NCBI GenBank assembly: GCA_031271975.1
Contig: JAISUR010000039.1
Coordinates: forward strand, 1-64,000
DNA length: 64,000 nucleotides
Direction: 5' to 3'
Source: Propionibacteriaceae bacterium
GTDB lineage: Bacteria > Actinomycetota > Actinomycetes > Propionibacteriales > Propionibacteriaceae
Of the stretch, positions 52,714-62,571 are shown piece after piece (position 1 is the stretch's first letter; the number at the start of each line of letters is the position of its first letter). Under the pieces are notes generated by a model. That model was given only the letters and a program-made list of their open reading frames with translations. It searched no databases and was not told the origin of the DNA. The translations under genes and the position numbers were made by a program.

Positions 52714-53559
52714 GTGAGACTCCGATTCCTCGCTTCCGCCTTGGCCCTGGCGCTGCTGGCCGCCTGCGAGCCAGAGCCCACACCGGTTCCCCTGGATTTC
52801 ACCTCGCCGGGAACCGCCCAGGACATGGTCGGCCGGTTGATCACGGCGGCCGCGAGCAGTGATGTCATCATGGTCGAAGTGCAGTCCAACGAGGTCGCCG
52901 TCAGCGTCCGCAAAGACTCCGGACCGGAAACCTACGCCTACCGCGACGGGCAGATCGGTCAAGTGGAGACGGACCTGTGGTACGTCGACCAGGCCAGCTT
53001 CGACGTGTCCGATTTCGACATCTCCGACGTCGGCGCGCTGTTCCGGGCGGCCGCCGGAGCTTCCGGCAGCGCCGTGAACCAGCGCTTGCAGATCGTGGAC
53101 TACTCCGGTGGCAAGGTGATGATGACCGTGTCCACCAACCCCGAGTCGCGAGCCGTGTTCTTCACCGCGGACGGGCAATTGCTGGAAACTCTGGACTTCG
53201 GCACGCCGGGCGGCATCGCACGCGGGCTGGCGGAAGTCTCCGGGGCTTCCGTCTACGCGATCGGCATCGACTCCAAGCTGGGGGTTTGGGCGGACTCGGC
53301 CAGCGATGACGAAACCATCCGCCGCCATCGCATGGCCGCAGTCCCGGTGACCACAACGGCCACCCAAGGCAAGCCGCCCGGCAAACCATTCAGCTCTTCG
53401 ATTGTCTCGGCTGCGGCGATCTGGTCGATTGTGAGCAGGCACCCCGGCCAGGACTGGAGCGTGGAGATCACCGCCACAGACAAGGGAGTCCTGATGCGCT
53501 TCCACTTCGGCGACACCGAGTTCACCACCACCCTTGCCGGGAAGTTGGTGGAGAGTTAG
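52714..53559 (+). CDS. Putative lipoprotein
   Basis: 281 residues from GTG 52714, which lies 7 bases after TACTCT (52701-52706), so the mRNA is probably leaderless. The lipobox is LLAAC with Cys18. The mature part has two alternating alpha/beta halves (about 30-150 and 160-280; KVMMTVSTNPESRAVFF, DWSVEITATDKGVLMRFHF) and resembles LppX-type or other lipid-carrier lipoproteins only loosely. I do not recognise it with confidence. It lies right after the terminator of RNA copy B. Confidence 0.7.
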   Translation: MRLRFLASALALALLAACEPEPTPVPLDFTSPGTAQDMVGRLITAAASSDVIMVEVQSNEVAVSVRKDSGPETYAYRDGQIGQVETDLWYVDQASFDVSDFDISDVGALFRAAAGASGSAVNQRLQIVDYSGGKVMMTVSTNPESRAVFFTADGQLLETLDFGTPGGIARGLAEVSGASVYAIGIDSKLGVWADSASDDETIRRHRMAAVPVTTTATQGKPPGKPFSSSIVSAAAIWSIVSRHPGQDWSVEITATDKGVLMRFHFGDTEFTTTLAGKLVES

Positions 53560-53625
53560 GGCCTCTCGGCAATCTCCTAGCGCGCCAGTTGGACTTAGAC
53601 GCCGCCGCTCAGACATGATGATGAA

Positions 53626-54306
53626 ATGCGGATAGCAGGTGTACTCGCCCCGGGCGGCCCGGCGGAATTCACCTTCGACCTTCCCCACGGCGGCGATCCA
53701 TATCGGATGGCTTGGGAGCGCGGCTTCCGCATCTTGCGCCCGCTGTCCACGTCCGGCGTGCAGCCTGATCTGGAGATGATCGTGCAAGTGGCGACGCACT
53801 CGCGGCGCGTGGCCCGCCCGCATTTCGTCACCCGGACAATCGAAGACGGCTTGCCCGACGACATCCCCGTGCCGCGCCAGCGCATCGCCGCCTATGGCAT
53901 CATCACCTCCCGCATGGGCCTGCTGGCCACCCAGTTTTCCGAACTGACCGCTGTCCCTGGGCTGTGGGGGCTTCCCGGCGGCGGCATCCACGACGGCGAA
54001 ACCCCAAGCCAAGCCCTGGTACGGGAAGTCGCCGAGGAGACAGGCCAGGGGTTGGGCCTGCTGCAACTGCTCGACTTGCAAACCGACCACTGGATCGGCC
54101 GCTCCCCCACCGGAGTCATCGAGGACTTCCACGCCGTGCGCATCATCTACACCGGAATCTGCCCCGCCCCGATCGAGCTGCAGGTCAACGACGCGGGCGG
54201 GACGACGGCCGCCGCCACCTGGGTGCCACTGAACGACTGGCAGAGCCGCAACTGGACGCAAGGCACCCGCGCCCTGCTGGACCGGCACATCCCCGTGTGG
54301 AGATAG
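53626..54306 (+). CDS. NUDIX hydrolase
   Basis: 226 residues. The C-terminal half is a Nudix domain with the box GGGIHDGETPSQALVREVAEETGQG (read in two parts, residues about 118-142), complete with the REVAEE metal-binding residues. The N-terminal ~85 residues are a separate beta-rich region found in some actinobacterial Nudix proteins. A CATGAT stretch 6 bases before the ATG could be a -10. The diphosphate substrate is unknown. It ends about 55 bases before the Bax1 gene. Confidence 0.88.
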   Translation: MRIAGVLAPGGPAEFTFDLPHGGDPYRMAWERGFRILRPLSTSGVQPDLEMIVQVATHSRRVARPHFVTRTIEDGLPDDIPVPRQRIAAYGIITSRMGLLATQFSELTAVPGLWGLPGGGIHDGETPSQALVREVAEETGQGLGLLQLLDLQTDHWIGRSPTGVIEDFHAVRIIYTGICPAPIELQVNDAGGTTAAATWVPLNDWQSRNWTQGTRALLDRHIPVWR

Positions 54307-54362
54307 CTTCTTCACAACTGAGGCCTGGAAACGCTCGCTACACTTGAGGGCCAGGAGGAAAA

Positions 54363-55220
54363 ATGTTGCGCAGTAACAATCCGGTGTTGAGCCGCTCGAG
54401 CGAGTTCCAGGCGGGATACCAGTCCCAGCCCGGCCAGCCGTATCAGCAGTACCAACAGCCCTACCAGGGGTATCAGGGGTACCAGGGCCAGGTGCCGCCG
54501 TACGACCCCCAGGGCATCCAGGATCCGGCGCCCGCACCCGTGGCCGCGCAAACGATGACAATCGACGACGTGCTCACCAAGTCCGCCGTGACGATGGGCA
54601 CACTCATCCTGGTGGCCGCCGCCACGATGGTGCTGCTGCCGCTCGAGTTGCTGTGGCCGGTAACGGCCGTCACCGGCCTGGTGGCTTTCGGCACCGTGCT
54701 GCTGGTCAGCTTCCGCCGGGCGATAAATCCCGCCTTCGTGCTGGCCTATTCGGCGGTTGAGGGCGTCTTCATCGGCGCCATCTCCAAGACCTTCGAGTAT
54801 GTCTATCCGGGCATTGTGATGCCGGCGGTGCTGGGCACCTTCGTCACCGCGGTGGTCACGCTCGCCGCCTACAAGTACCTGCGCGTGCGGGTGAGCGGGC
54901 GGCTGCGCAAGATGGTGATCATCGGTACCACGGCGCTGTGCGGCGTGTATCTGCTCAACTTCGTCCTTTCCCTGTTCGGCGTTCACTTGGGCGTCGTCGA
55001 GGTCGGCCCCGGAGCCGGACTGCTGGCGATGGCGGTGTCTGCCATTGGCGTGGTGCTGGCGGTGTTGAACCTGATCATGGACTTCGAACTCGTGGAGAAC
55101 GGCATCCGCAACCAGTTGCCCGCCAGCGAATCCTGGCGCGCGGCCTTCGGCATCACCGTCACGATGGTCTGGCTTTACACCGAACTGCTGCGCATCCTGT
55201 CTTACTTCCAGCGCAGCTGA
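54363..55220 (+). CDS. Bax inhibitor-1 / YccA family membrane protein
   Basis: 285 residues. A Tyr/Gln/Pro-rich N-terminal tail (1-62, QPYQQYQQPYQGYQGYQ) precedes seven membrane helices. The family strings NPAFVLAYSAVEGVFIGAISKTFE, TALCGVYLLNFVL and LNLIMDFELVENGI (the last two read separately) are clear. Members are pH-gated calcium leak proteins or modulators of FtsH. AGGAGG lies before the ATG and TACACT at 54339-54344 is the probable -10. The tail resembles that of the 255-residue protein at 5741-6508. Confidence 0.88.
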   Translation: MLRSNNPVLSRSSEFQAGYQSQPGQPYQQYQQPYQGYQGYQGQVPPYDPQGIQDPAPAPVAAQTMTIDDVLTKSAVTMGTLILVAAATMVLLPLELLWPVTAVTGLVAFGTVLLVSFRRAINPAFVLAYSAVEGVFIGAISKTFEYVYPGIVMPAVLGTFVTAVVTLAAYKYLRVRVSGRLRKMVIIGTTALCGVYLLNFVLSLFGVHLGVVEVGPGAGLLAMAVSAIGVVLAVLNLIMDFELVENGIRNQLPASESWRAAFGITVTMVWLYTELLRILSYFQRS

Positions 55221-55257
55221 CCTGAACGCATCCACACCCGTGTGGGATGCTTGACCC

Positions 55258-57297
55258 GTGGATTTCTTCAATCTGTACAGCCACGGATTCGCCCGCGTCG
55301 CCGCGTGCACTTTTCCCGTGGCACTGGTCGATCCGCAAGCCAACGCCGAGGCTGTCGCGGCGCAGGTGAAAGACCTGGCGGCAGACGGCGTGGTACTGGC
55401 GGTCTTCCCGGAGTTGTGCCTGACCGGCTACTCGATCGAAGACCTGCTGCTGCAAGACACCGTGCTGGACGCCACCTTGGCGGCGCTGGAATGGCTCGCC
55501 GCCGCGTCGGCCGAGCTGGCCCCGGTGATCGTCGTCGGGGCGCCGATCCGCAACCTGAACCGCATTTACAACTGCGCGGTCGTCATCCACCGCGGACGAG
55601 TGCTGGGTGTGACGCCCAAGTCGTACCTGCCCACCTACCGGGAGTTCTACGAGCGCCGCCAGATCGCCCCCGGCGACGACGTCACCGGTGACATCGAGAT
55701 CGCTGGACAGACAGCCCCGTTCGGGGCGGACATCATCTTTTCCGCCACCGACTTGCCCGGCTTCGCCCTCAATGTGGAGGTCTGCGAGGACATGTGGGTG
55801 CCGATCCCGCCCTCGTCCGCCGCCGCCTTGGCCGGAGCCACTGTCATCGCCAACCTGTCTGGCTCGCCGATCACCGTCGCCAAGGCCGAAGAGCGCAAGC
55901 TGCTGTGCTCCTCCGGCTCGGCGCGGCTGATCGCCGGGTATGTCTACGCCGCCGCGGGCGAGGGCGAATCCTCCACCGACTTGTCCTGGGACGGCCAGAC
56001 GCTGGTCTACGACTGCGGCTCGCTGCTGGCAGAATCCGAACGCTTCCCGCAAGGCCCGCGGGCGTCCATCGCCGACTTGGACTTGGGCTCGATCACCCAA
56101 GACCGCCTGCGCCAAGGCACCTTCGACGACAACCGCCGCGCCCACGCCGACTTGGCCAACGACTACCGCTGGGTGGAATTCGAAATAGGCGTCCCGCAAG
56201 GTGATTTCGGCCTGCGGCGGCCGCTGGCGCGCTTCCCGTTCGTGCCTGACGACGCCGCCCGGCTGGCTCTGGACTGCTATGAGGCGTACAACATCCAGGT
56301 CAGCGGCCTGGAACAGCGGCTGAAGTCGATCGGGCAGCCGAAGATCGTCATCGGCGTTTCCGGCGGTCTGGACTCGACCCAGGCCCTGATCGTGGCGGCG
56401 CGTGCCATGGACCGCCTCGGCCGCCCGCGCGGCGACATTCTCGCCTTCACCATGCCCGGTTTCGCGACATCGGCGCACACCAAGCGCAACGCCACCGCGC
56501 TGGCCCAGGCCCTCGGCGTCACCTTCGCGGAGTTGGACATCCGGCCCACGGCTACCCAAATGCTTGATGAGATCGATCACCCCTTCTCCGAAGGCAAGCC
56601 CGTGTTCGACGTGACTTTCGAGAACGTCCAGGCGGGACTGCGCACTGACTTCCTGTTCCGGCTGGCCAACCAGCGCGGCGGCATCGTGCTGGGCACTGGT
56701 GACTTGTCGGAACTCGCCCTGGGCTGGTGCACCTACGGTGTGGGCGACCAAATGTCGCATTACAACGTCAACGGCGGCGTGCCCAAGACGCTCATCCAGC
56801 ACCTCATCCGCTGGGTCATCGCCGAGGGCATTTTCGACCCGGCGGTGGGCGAGACACTGCAGGCCATTTTGGACACCGAGATCACACCGGAGTTGATTCC
56901 CGTGGGCGAAGGGGAAACGCCGCAGTCGACCCAGGCCACCATCGGGCCATACGCCCTGCAGGACTTCAACCTCTATTACTTTCTGCGCAAGGGCATGTTG
57001 CCGTCCAAGATCGCATTCTTGGCCTGGCACGCATGGAGCCACACCGAAGGCAACTGGCCGCCCGGTTTCCCCGACGACGAGCGCGTGGCGTATTCGCTGG
57101 CCGATATCAAGAAGTGGCTGGGCGTCTTCTGCTCGCGCTTTTTCGGATTTGCGCAGTTCAAACGCTCGGCGCTGCCGAACGGGCCAAAAGTGGTGCGCGG
57201 CGGTTCGCTGAGCCCGCGCGGCGACTGGCGGATGCCGTCGGACACCGCCGCCACCTTGTGGCTGCGGGACGTGGAGCGGATACCGGACGGCGAGTGA
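55258..57297 (+). CDS. nadE: Glutamine-dependent NAD+ synthetase
   Basis: 679 residues, the two-domain type. The N-terminal nitrilase-fold glutaminase has the triad Glu52 (FPELCLTGYS), Lys121 (TPKSYLPTYREFYE) and Cys176 (EVCEDMW), the same numbers as in the M. tuberculosis enzyme. The C-terminal synthetase has the PP-loop VIGVSGGLDSTQALIV and GTGDLSELALGWCTYG. It makes NAD+ from deamido-NAD+ with ammonia channelled from glutamine. It converges with recQ with only one base between stops. Confidence 0.97.
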   Translation: MDFFNLYSHGFARVAACTFPVALVDPQANAEAVAAQVKDLAADGVVLAVFPELCLTGYSIEDLLLQDTVLDATLAALEWLAAASAELAPVIVVGAPIRNLNRIYNCAVVIHRGRVLGVTPKSYLPTYREFYERRQIAPGDDVTGDIEIAGQTAPFGADIIFSATDLPGFALNVEVCEDMWVPIPPSSAAALAGATVIANLSGSPITVAKAEERKLLCSSGSARLIAGYVYAAAGEGESSTDLSWDGQTLVYDCGSLLAESERFPQGPRASIADLDLGSITQDRLRQGTFDDNRRAHADLANDYRWVEFEIGVPQGDFGLRRPLARFPFVPDDAARLALDCYEAYNIQVSGLEQRLKSIGQPKIVIGVSGGLDSTQALIVAARAMDRLGRPRGDILAFTMPGFATSAHTKRNATALAQALGVTFAELDIRPTATQMLDEIDHPFSEGKPVFDVTFENVQAGLRTDFLFRLANQRGGIVLGTGDLSELALGWCTYGVGDQMSHYNVNGGVPKTLIQHLIRWVIAEGIFDPAVGETLQAILDTEITPELIPVGEGETPQSTQATIGPYALQDFNLYYFLRKGMLPSKIAFLAWHAWSHTEGNWPPGFPDDERVAYSLADIKKWLGVFCSRFFGFAQFKRSALPNGPKVVRGGSLSPRGDWRMPSDTAATLWLRDVERIPDGE

Positions 57298-57298
57298 T

Positions 57299-59122
57299 TC
57301 AGCGGTCCTCGGCCGCCACAATCTCCAACACCTGCTCGCCGTAGCGCTGCAGCTTGGCCGCGCCCACACCCGAGATGCGGGCCAGTTCCGCCTGGCTGAC
57401 CGGGCGTTCGACCGCGACGGTGCGCAGCACGGAATCGTGGAAGACGACATAGGGCGGCACGGACGCGGCCTTGGCCGCTTCTGCCCGCCAAGCCCGCAGC
57501 CGTTCGAACAAGCCGGTCGCGCCCGGTGGAAGCTGTTCACCTTGGGACTTCTTGGCGGCGGGCCGGCTCACTGAGGCGCTACGCAGCACCACGTCGGCGC
57601 GCAACAGCACCTCGCGCTGGCCGCGCATCACTTCCCAACTGCCGTCAGTGCAAGCCAGAGTGTTGTGTTCGGCGAGTGTCAGATCGCCGCGGGCAAGCAA
57701 CTGACGCACGACATCGCGCCACTGGGCGTCGTTGAATTCGGCTCCGATGCCCCAAGTGCGCAGCGTCTCATGGCGCCACTGCTGCGTCTTCGCCGTGGCG
57801 CGCCCGCGCAGGATGTCGATGAGCTGGCCCGCTCCGAAGCGCTGGTTGCGCTCGCGGTCGAGGCGCACGATCGTGGAGAGCAGCTTCTGCGCGGCTTCAG
57901 TGCCGTCGTAGACCTCGGGCGGGCGCAGGCAAGTGTCGCAATTGCCACAGGGGCCGATCTTTTCCCCGAAGTACGCCAGCAGGTTTGCCCGGCGGCATTC
58001 GACTGTCTCACACAGGGCCAGCATGGCGTCCAAGTGGCGCTGCTGCAGCCGTTTGTGCGCGTCGGAGCCCGCCGAGGAAGCGATAAGGGAGCGCTGCTGC
58101 ACCACATCGGACAGCCCATACGACATCCACGCCGTAGCTGGCTCCCCGTCTCGCCCGGCACGGCCAGTCTCTTGGTAATACCCCTCCACCGACTTCGGCA
58201 GATCAACGTGCGCCACGAAGCGGACATCGGGTTTGTCTATGCCCATGCCGAAAGCGATGGTGGCCACGACGGTCAAGCCGTCTTCGCGCAGGAACCGGGC
58301 CTGGGTTTCGCGGCGCGTGGCGGCGTCCAAGCCGGCGTGGTAGGGCAAAGCCGGGATGCCATGCTCGCACAGCAACTGGGCCAGCTTTTCCGTGCCCGCG
58401 CGCGTCAAGCAATAGACGATGCCCGCCTGGCCAGGGTGTTCGTTCTTGATGAAACGCACCAACTGGGCGCTTCCAGTGCGCGGCTCTATGCGGTATTGGA
58501 TGTTGGGCCGGTCGAAGGACGCCGTGAAGTCGCGCGCCCGCTCCAGCCGCAATCGCTCGCGGATCTCCGCGTGTGTCGCGGCCGTGGCCGTCGCCGTCAG
58601 GGCAACGCGGGGCACATCCGGCCAAAGCTGCGCCAAGACGGCCAGGCCCAAATAGTCCGGCCGGAAATCGTGTCCCCACTGCGAAACGCAATGCGCCTCG
58701 TCGATGGCGAATAGGGCGATCTCGCCCCGGCTCAGCAACTCCTGCGTCCCGGCGGTGGCGAGCCGCTCCGGGGCGAGATAGAGCAGATCCAACTCTCCCG
58801 CCTCGAACTGCCGCTCCACCGCCCGCTGCTCAGCCCAATCCTGCGTGGAGTTCAGAAAGGCCGCCCGCAAGCCGACCTGGGCCAGGGCGTCCACCTGATC
58901 CTGCATCAGCGCGATAAGCGGAGAGATGACCACGCCTGCGCCGGGCCGCAGCAGCGCGGGAATCTGGTAGCAGAGCGACTTGCCGCCACCCGTGGGCATC
59001 AGCACCACCGCGTCCCCACCCGCGGTGACATGTTCGATCACCTCGGCCTGAAAACCGCGGAACGACTCGTATCCGAACACTTCCCGCAGGGCGTGCTGGG
59101 CGTCGGCGAATCGTGGCTGCAT
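57299..59122 (-). CDS. recQ: ATP-dependent DNA helicase RecQ
   Basis: 607 residues from ATG 59122, chosen because it lies 7 bases after TACGGT (59130-59135). Helicase domain 1 has [16 protein letters not shown] and [15 protein letters not shown]; domain 2 has [13 protein letters not shown] and [13 protein letters not shown] zinc domain ([23 protein letters not shown]), winged helix and HRDC domain (about 530-600) follow, the full RecQ layout. It unwinds DNA at stalled forks. The stop is one base from the nadE stop. Confidence 0.97.
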   Translation of the reverse strand: MQPRFADAQHALREVFGYESFRGFQAEVIEHVTAGGDAVVLMPTGGGKSLCYQIPALLRPGAGVVISPLIALMQDQVDALAQVGLRAAFLNSTQDWAEQRAVERQFEAGELDLLYLAPERLATAGTQELLSRGEIALFAIDEAHCVSQWGHDFRPDYLGLAVLAQLWPDVPRVALTATATAATHAEIRERLRLERARDFTASFDRPNIQYRIEPRTGSAQLVRFIKNEHPGQAGIVYCLTRAGTEKLAQLLCEHGIPALPYHAGLDAATRRETQARFLREDGLTVVATIAFGMGIDKPDVRFVAHVDLPKSVEGYYQETGRAGRDGEPATAWMSYGLSDVVQQRSLIASSAGSDAHKRLQQRHLDAMLALCETVECRRANLLAYFGEKIGPCGNCDTCLRPPEVYDGTEAAQKLLSTIVRLDRERNQRFGAGQLIDILRGRATAKTQQWRHETLRTWGIGAEFNDAQWRDVVRQLLARGDLTLAEHNTLACTDGSWEVMRGQREVLLRADVVLRSASVSRPAAKKSQGEQLPPGATGLFERLRAWRAEAAKAASVPPYVVFHDSVLRTVAVERPVSQAELARISGVGAAKLQRYGEQVLEIVAAEDR

Positions 59123-59160
59123 GCCCACTACCGTAGCTCCCCGCCAGGACAATTCCGGCG

Positions 59161-60660
59161 TCAGCTTGGATCCGATGCCTCGTTGGCGGCCACCAGGTGG
59201 GAGAACTTCTCCGGGATGATCCGCTTCCAAAGCTCGGCGTTCTTGATGCCGAGTGCGTCCGGATCGAAGACCGGATCCAGCTTGAGCTTGCGCTGCCGTT
59301 TGAAGTCCTTCATGGCTTTGGCGGCCGTCCCGGACAGCAAGGTGATGCCGATCAGGTTCACCCAGACATTCGCGCCGACCCCGATGTCCGCCATGTTCCA
59401 CACCACGTCAGACTTCGCTATCGCGCCGTAACCGACCGAGAGAATCAGCAAGGCCTTGACGGCGTTCTGGGCGATCTTGTAGTACTTCGGGTGCTTGCGG
59501 AATAGGAAGGCCGCGTTCGTGTCGCCATAGAAGGCGAAGCTGACGATGGTGGTGAAAGCGAAGAACATCAACGCGATGGCCACGAACTTCGGCCCGAACC
59601 CGGGAAGGACCGTGTCCACAGCGTGTTGGGTGTATTCCGGCCCGGCGGTGGTGCCCGGCAAGGAGGATCGGATTGCGCCGTCCGCGTGGTCGCTGACGTT
59701 GTAGCAGCCGGTGACCAGGATCATCAGCGCTGTCGAAGTAGCTGCCAAAATGATGTCGCAATACACGGAGAACGACTGGGCGAGGCCCTGCTTCACGGGG
59801 TGCGAGACTTCTGCGGCGGCGGCGGCCTGCCCGCCGGTTCCCAGGCCAGCCTCGCTGGAATAGACGCCGCGTTTGACGCCCCACAACACCGCGTATCCCA
59901 GCAGGCCGCCGAAAAGCGGATCCAAGCCGAAGGCGTTGGCGAAGATCAACACGAACATCCCCGGCACCGCCGGGGCGTTGGCGACGAGCACGATGAACAG
60001 CACGATGACGTAGCCCAACGTCATGAACGGCACCACCAACTCCGCAAAGGTGGCGATGCGCCGCATGCCGCCGAAAATGATGAACGCCAGCAGCGCCGCG
60101 ACGACCACGCCCGTCACCCACTCGGGGATGTCGAAAGCCTCGCGCATCGCCGACGAGATCGCGTTGGCCTGCACCGGCCCTTCGCAGATCGACTTGGAGA
60201 TGACTGCCAAGATGGCGAACAAGATGGCCAGCCAGGTGAAGTTCTTGCCCAGACCCTTCTCGATGTAGAACGCGGGCCCGCCGCGGTATTCGCCGGCGAC
60301 TTCTTCCTTGAAGATCTGGGCCAAGGTGGCCTCACAGAAGGCCGTGGCGGCGCCCAGGATGCCGATCATCCACATCCAGAACACGGCACCCGGCCCGCCC
60401 CAGAAGATAGCAGTCGCGACACCCGCGATCGCGCCCGTGCCGATACGGCCGGCCAACGCCATCGAGAAGCTCTGGAAGGAACTGGTGCCCTGCGCGGATT
60501 TCTCGCCGTGAACGAGGTAGTAGACCATGTCGCGCACCCGCGTCACTTGCGGAGCGCCGAAGCGGATCGTGAAGAACAAGCCCAGCCCCAGGCAAGCCCA
60601 CACCATAAAGTCGTTCCAGATCCAGCCACTCAGCATTCCCGTGAAATCCGTCAAGTCCAT
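59161..60660 (-). CDS. AGCS family sodium:alanine/glycine symporter
   Basis: 499 residues with about ten helices. The family strings [44 protein letters not shown] and [32 protein letters not shown] (each read in short pieces) are diagnostic for sodium-coupled alanine or glycine uptake. AAGGAG precedes the start. It diverges from a GntR regulator with an operator-like region between them, so the regulator probably controls it. Confidence 0.93.
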   Translation of the reverse strand: MDLTDFTGMLSGWIWNDFMVWACLGLGLFFTIRFGAPQVTRVRDMVYYLVHGEKSAQGTSSFQSFSMALAGRIGTGAIAGVATAIFWGGPGAVFWMWMIGILGAATAFCEATLAQIFKEEVAGEYRGGPAFYIEKGLGKNFTWLAILFAILAVISKSICEGPVQANAISSAMREAFDIPEWVTGVVVAALLAFIIFGGMRRIATFAELVVPFMTLGYVIVLFIVLVANAPAVPGMFVLIFANAFGLDPLFGGLLGYAVLWGVKRGVYSSEAGLGTGGQAAAAAEVSHPVKQGLAQSFSVYCDIILAATSTALMILVTGCYNVSDHADGAIRSSLPGTTAGPEYTQHAVDTVLPGFGPKFVAIALMFFAFTTIVSFAFYGDTNAAFLFRKHPKYYKIAQNAVKALLILSVGYGAIAKSDVVWNMADIGVGANVWVNLIGITLLSGTAAKAMKDFKRQRKLKLDPVFDPDALGIKNAELWKRIIPEKFSHLVAANEASDPS

Positions 60661-60731
60661 AACCCTCTCCTTCGTCGCTCGGCAATTCCGAACAGCCTAA
60701 CCATTGGGGAGGTAACTCGCCAGGCAATCGG

Positions 60732-60786
60732 TTGCGAGTAAGTCAGGACAATAGGACTATTATGTAAGAACAGCCTTACAAGGAGG
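60732..60786. promoter_or_regulatory. Divergent AGCS/GntR control region with two dyads
   Basis: AATAGGACTATT (60750-60761) is followed by TGTAAGAACAGCCTTACA (60763-60780), arms TGTAAG and CTTACA. TTGCGA (60732-60737) may be a -35 for gntR. AAGGAGG at 60780-60786 sets the gntR start at 60792. The TGTAAG dyad overlaps the probable leader and fits a GntR operator. Confidence 0.6.
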
Positions 60787-60791
60787 TGCCT

Positions 60792-61532
60792 ATGTCCGGC
60801 GACCCATTGGCGGGGATCAGGATCGACAAATCCTCCCCCATCCCGCTCTACCACCAGCTCGCCACGGGCATCGAAGCCGCGATCCGCAGCGGCGCGCAGC
60901 CCGTGGGTTCGTATCTGACCAACGAAATCGACCTGGCCCGCCACTATGGCCTTTCGCGACCGACTGTGCGGCAGGCGATCGGCGAGCTGGTCAACGCGGG
61001 CCTGGTCACCCGGCAGCGCGGCGTCGGCACGCGCGTCGTCAACCCCTCCATCGTCCGCCCGGTAGCGCTCACGTCGCTGTTCGACGACCTGCAAAAGGCC
61101 GGCGCCGAGCCCACCACCCAGGTGCTCAAGCTGCAACTGGTCAAGACGCCGCCAGAGTTGCGCGAGTCCTTCGCCACCAGCCGCGTATGGGAACTGGAGC
61201 GCCTGCGCTCCACCGCCGACGGCCCCTTGGCGCTGATGCACAACTGGGTGGCCGGCGACAAGGAGTTCACCGCCGACGCCCTGGAATCCGAAGGCCTCTA
61301 TGCCCTGCTGCGCGCCCAAGGCGCGGGCTTCGACCAAGCCGTGCAGCGCATCGGCGCGGAGAACGCCACCAAGGCCACCGCGACCCGATTGGGCTGCCGC
61401 TCCGGCGCCGCACTGCTGACGATGCAGCGTATGACGTACGAACTCTCCGGAGCCCTGCTGGAGATCGGCGACCACAAATACCGCGCCGACCGGTACTCCT
61501 TCGAATCGTCGATCCGCACTTCAGGGATGTAG
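60792..61532 (+). CDS. GntR/HutC family transcriptional regulator
   Basis: 246 residues. The N-terminal winged helix (about 5-75) has IPLYHQLATGIEAAIRSGA, the HTH LARHYGLSRPTVRQAIGELVNAGLV and the wing TRQRGVGTRV. The C-terminal UTRA domain (about 95-240, VWELERLRSTADGPLALMHNW and ADRYSFESSI) binds the effector. It diverges from the AGCS symporter and probably responds to an amino acid or a related ligand. The ATG at 60792 follows AAGGAGG. Confidence 0.92.
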   Translation: MSGDPLAGIRIDKSSPIPLYHQLATGIEAAIRSGAQPVGSYLTNEIDLARHYGLSRPTVRQAIGELVNAGLVTRQRGVGTRVVNPSIVRPVALTSLFDDLQKAGAEPTTQVLKLQLVKTPPELRESFATSRVWELERLRSTADGPLALMHNWVAGDKEFTADALESEGLYALLRAQGAGFDQAVQRIGAENATKATATRLGCRSGAALLTMQRMTYELSGALLEIGDHKYRADRYSFESSIRTSGM

Positions 61533-61536
61533 TGTT

Positions 61537-61567
61537 CATGTGACCTAGTGTTACACTGGATCACATG
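61537..61567. promoter_or_regulatory. Operator-promoter of vapBC, a 31-bp near-palindrome overlapping the start codon
   Basis: Arms CATGTGA and TCACATG enclose AGTGT-T-ACACT; the few mismatches are placed symmetrically. The -10 TACACT (61552-61557) lies inside, 7 bases before the vapB ATG, whose three bases are the last of the palindrome. Binding of the VapBC complex would block a leaderless transcript at its first codon. Confidence 0.75.
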
Positions 61568-61801
61568 AGCTTGCGGAATGTCACCATCACCCTTCCCGAT
61601 GCGACTCTGCGGCGCGCGCGGATTTACGCGGCTGGCCACGACATGTCGCTGTCGCACCTGGTGGGAGCCAGCTTGGAACGCACCATCGCCGGAGAAAAAG
61701 AAGCTGGAGCGGCCTGGGAAGATGAGTTCGCCCGCATGGAGCGCGGACTGTTGCGGGTGGGCGATGGGGCGCTCTCGCGCGACGAGGCGCACATCCGATG
61801 A
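61565..61801 (+). CDS. vapB: Antitoxin, VapB / ribbon-helix-helix type
   Basis: 78 residues. The first 45 residues fit a ribbon-helix-helix DNA-binding domain (MSLRNVTITLPDATLRRARIYA, DMSLSHLVGASLERTI), the rest is an acidic helix for toxin binding (AAWEDEFARMERGLLRV). Its start codon is part of the operator. Stop overlaps the toxin start by four bases (ATGA), the usual antitoxin-toxin coupling. Confidence 0.88.
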   Translation: MSLRNVTITLPDATLRRARIYAAGHDMSLSHLVGASLERTIAGEKEAGAAWEDEFARMERGLLRVGDGALSRDEAHIR

Positions 61802-62202
61802 GCCTTGAGTTCGTCGACACCAACGTGCTGCTGTACGCCTACGATCCCGCCGACCCGCGCCACGAAAAGGCGGTGGCTCTGATCAAACGCCTGGTCGCCG
61901 AAGACGCGGGAGCGACCAGCGTCCAAGTCCTGCAAGAGTTCTATGTCAACGCGGTGCGGAAGATGGGTATGGCGGCAACCGACGCCACCGTCGCGATCAC
62001 CCGCTTCAGCAACTGGCCGACGTTCGCCCCCGCAGCCGCCGATGTTGTCGCCGCGGCGCGGCTGTCCCAAGCCTCGCAACTGTCATTCTGGGACGCCATG
62101 ATCGTCCACAGCGCGGCCGAAATGGGCTGCGCCACCTTGTGGTCAGAGGACCTCAATGCTGGCCAGTCGATCGAGTCGGTAACCGTCGCCAATCCGTTCT
62201 GA
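61798..62202 (+). CDS. vapC: VapC-type PIN-domain toxin
   Basis: 134-residue ribonuclease. The PIN-domain acidic residues are Asp7 (FVDTNVLLYAYD), Glu47 (VLQEFYVNA), Asp99 (LSFWDAMIV) and Glu117-Asp118 (LWSEDLN). It should cleave RNA, often tRNA or rRNA, when free of VapB. All catalytic residues are kept, so the toxin is probably active. It is followed by a long repeat array. Confidence 0.93.
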   Translation: MSLEFVDTNVLLYAYDPADPRHEKAVALIKRLVAEDAGATSVQVLQEFYVNAVRKMGMAATDATVAITRFSNWPTFAPAAADVVAAARLSQASQLSFWDAMIVHSAAEMGCATLWSEDLNAGQSIESVTVANPF

Positions 62203-62270
62203 GCACGCACAACCCTGGGAGGCGTTGCGTAACCCTGAGTCAGTCTCACGATCTTGGACGGTTTGTGTGC

Positions 62271-62560
62271 CTGTGGGGGCGCCCCTGCGGGGCGCATGGG
62301 ACTGCGGCTATGAATCCCGCTGCGATGGCTCCAACTGCGGGCACCCCTGCGGGGCGCAAGGGACTTACGTCCCAAGATCCCGGAACGAGTCCGGGATGAC
62401 GGTTGGGGGGTGTATCCCGGAACGAGTCCGGGATGACGGTTGGGGGGTGTATCCCGGAACGAGCCCGGATGACGGTTGGGGGTGTATCCCGAAACGAGCC
62501 CGGATGACGGTCGGGGACAAAGATCCCGGAACGAACCTGGGATGACGGGTTGGGGACAGT
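62271..62560. repeat. Interspersed repeat cluster with a tandem array of five units
   Basis: After GGGGCGCCCCTGCGGGGCGC-type and TTACGTCCCAAG units, five tandem copies of ~35-37 bp (about 62375-62559) each contain ATCCCGGAACGAGTCCGGGAT or a decayed form, followed by GACGGTTGGGG. Later units lose one base of the dyad or carry substitutions. The MFS promoter TAGAGT (62560-62565) starts right at the end of the array. I see no gene in the 62203-62571 gap. Confidence 0.85.
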
Positions 62561-62571
62561 AGAGTAGCCGC

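Noticed and set aside
59123..59401. Extended N-terminus of RecQ
   Set aside because: The extra residues overlap the symporter gene and the likely promoter, and are not homologous to RecQ.
62375..62559. Possible CRISPR array
   Set aside because: Units are directly tandem with no unique spacers and no cas genes are near.
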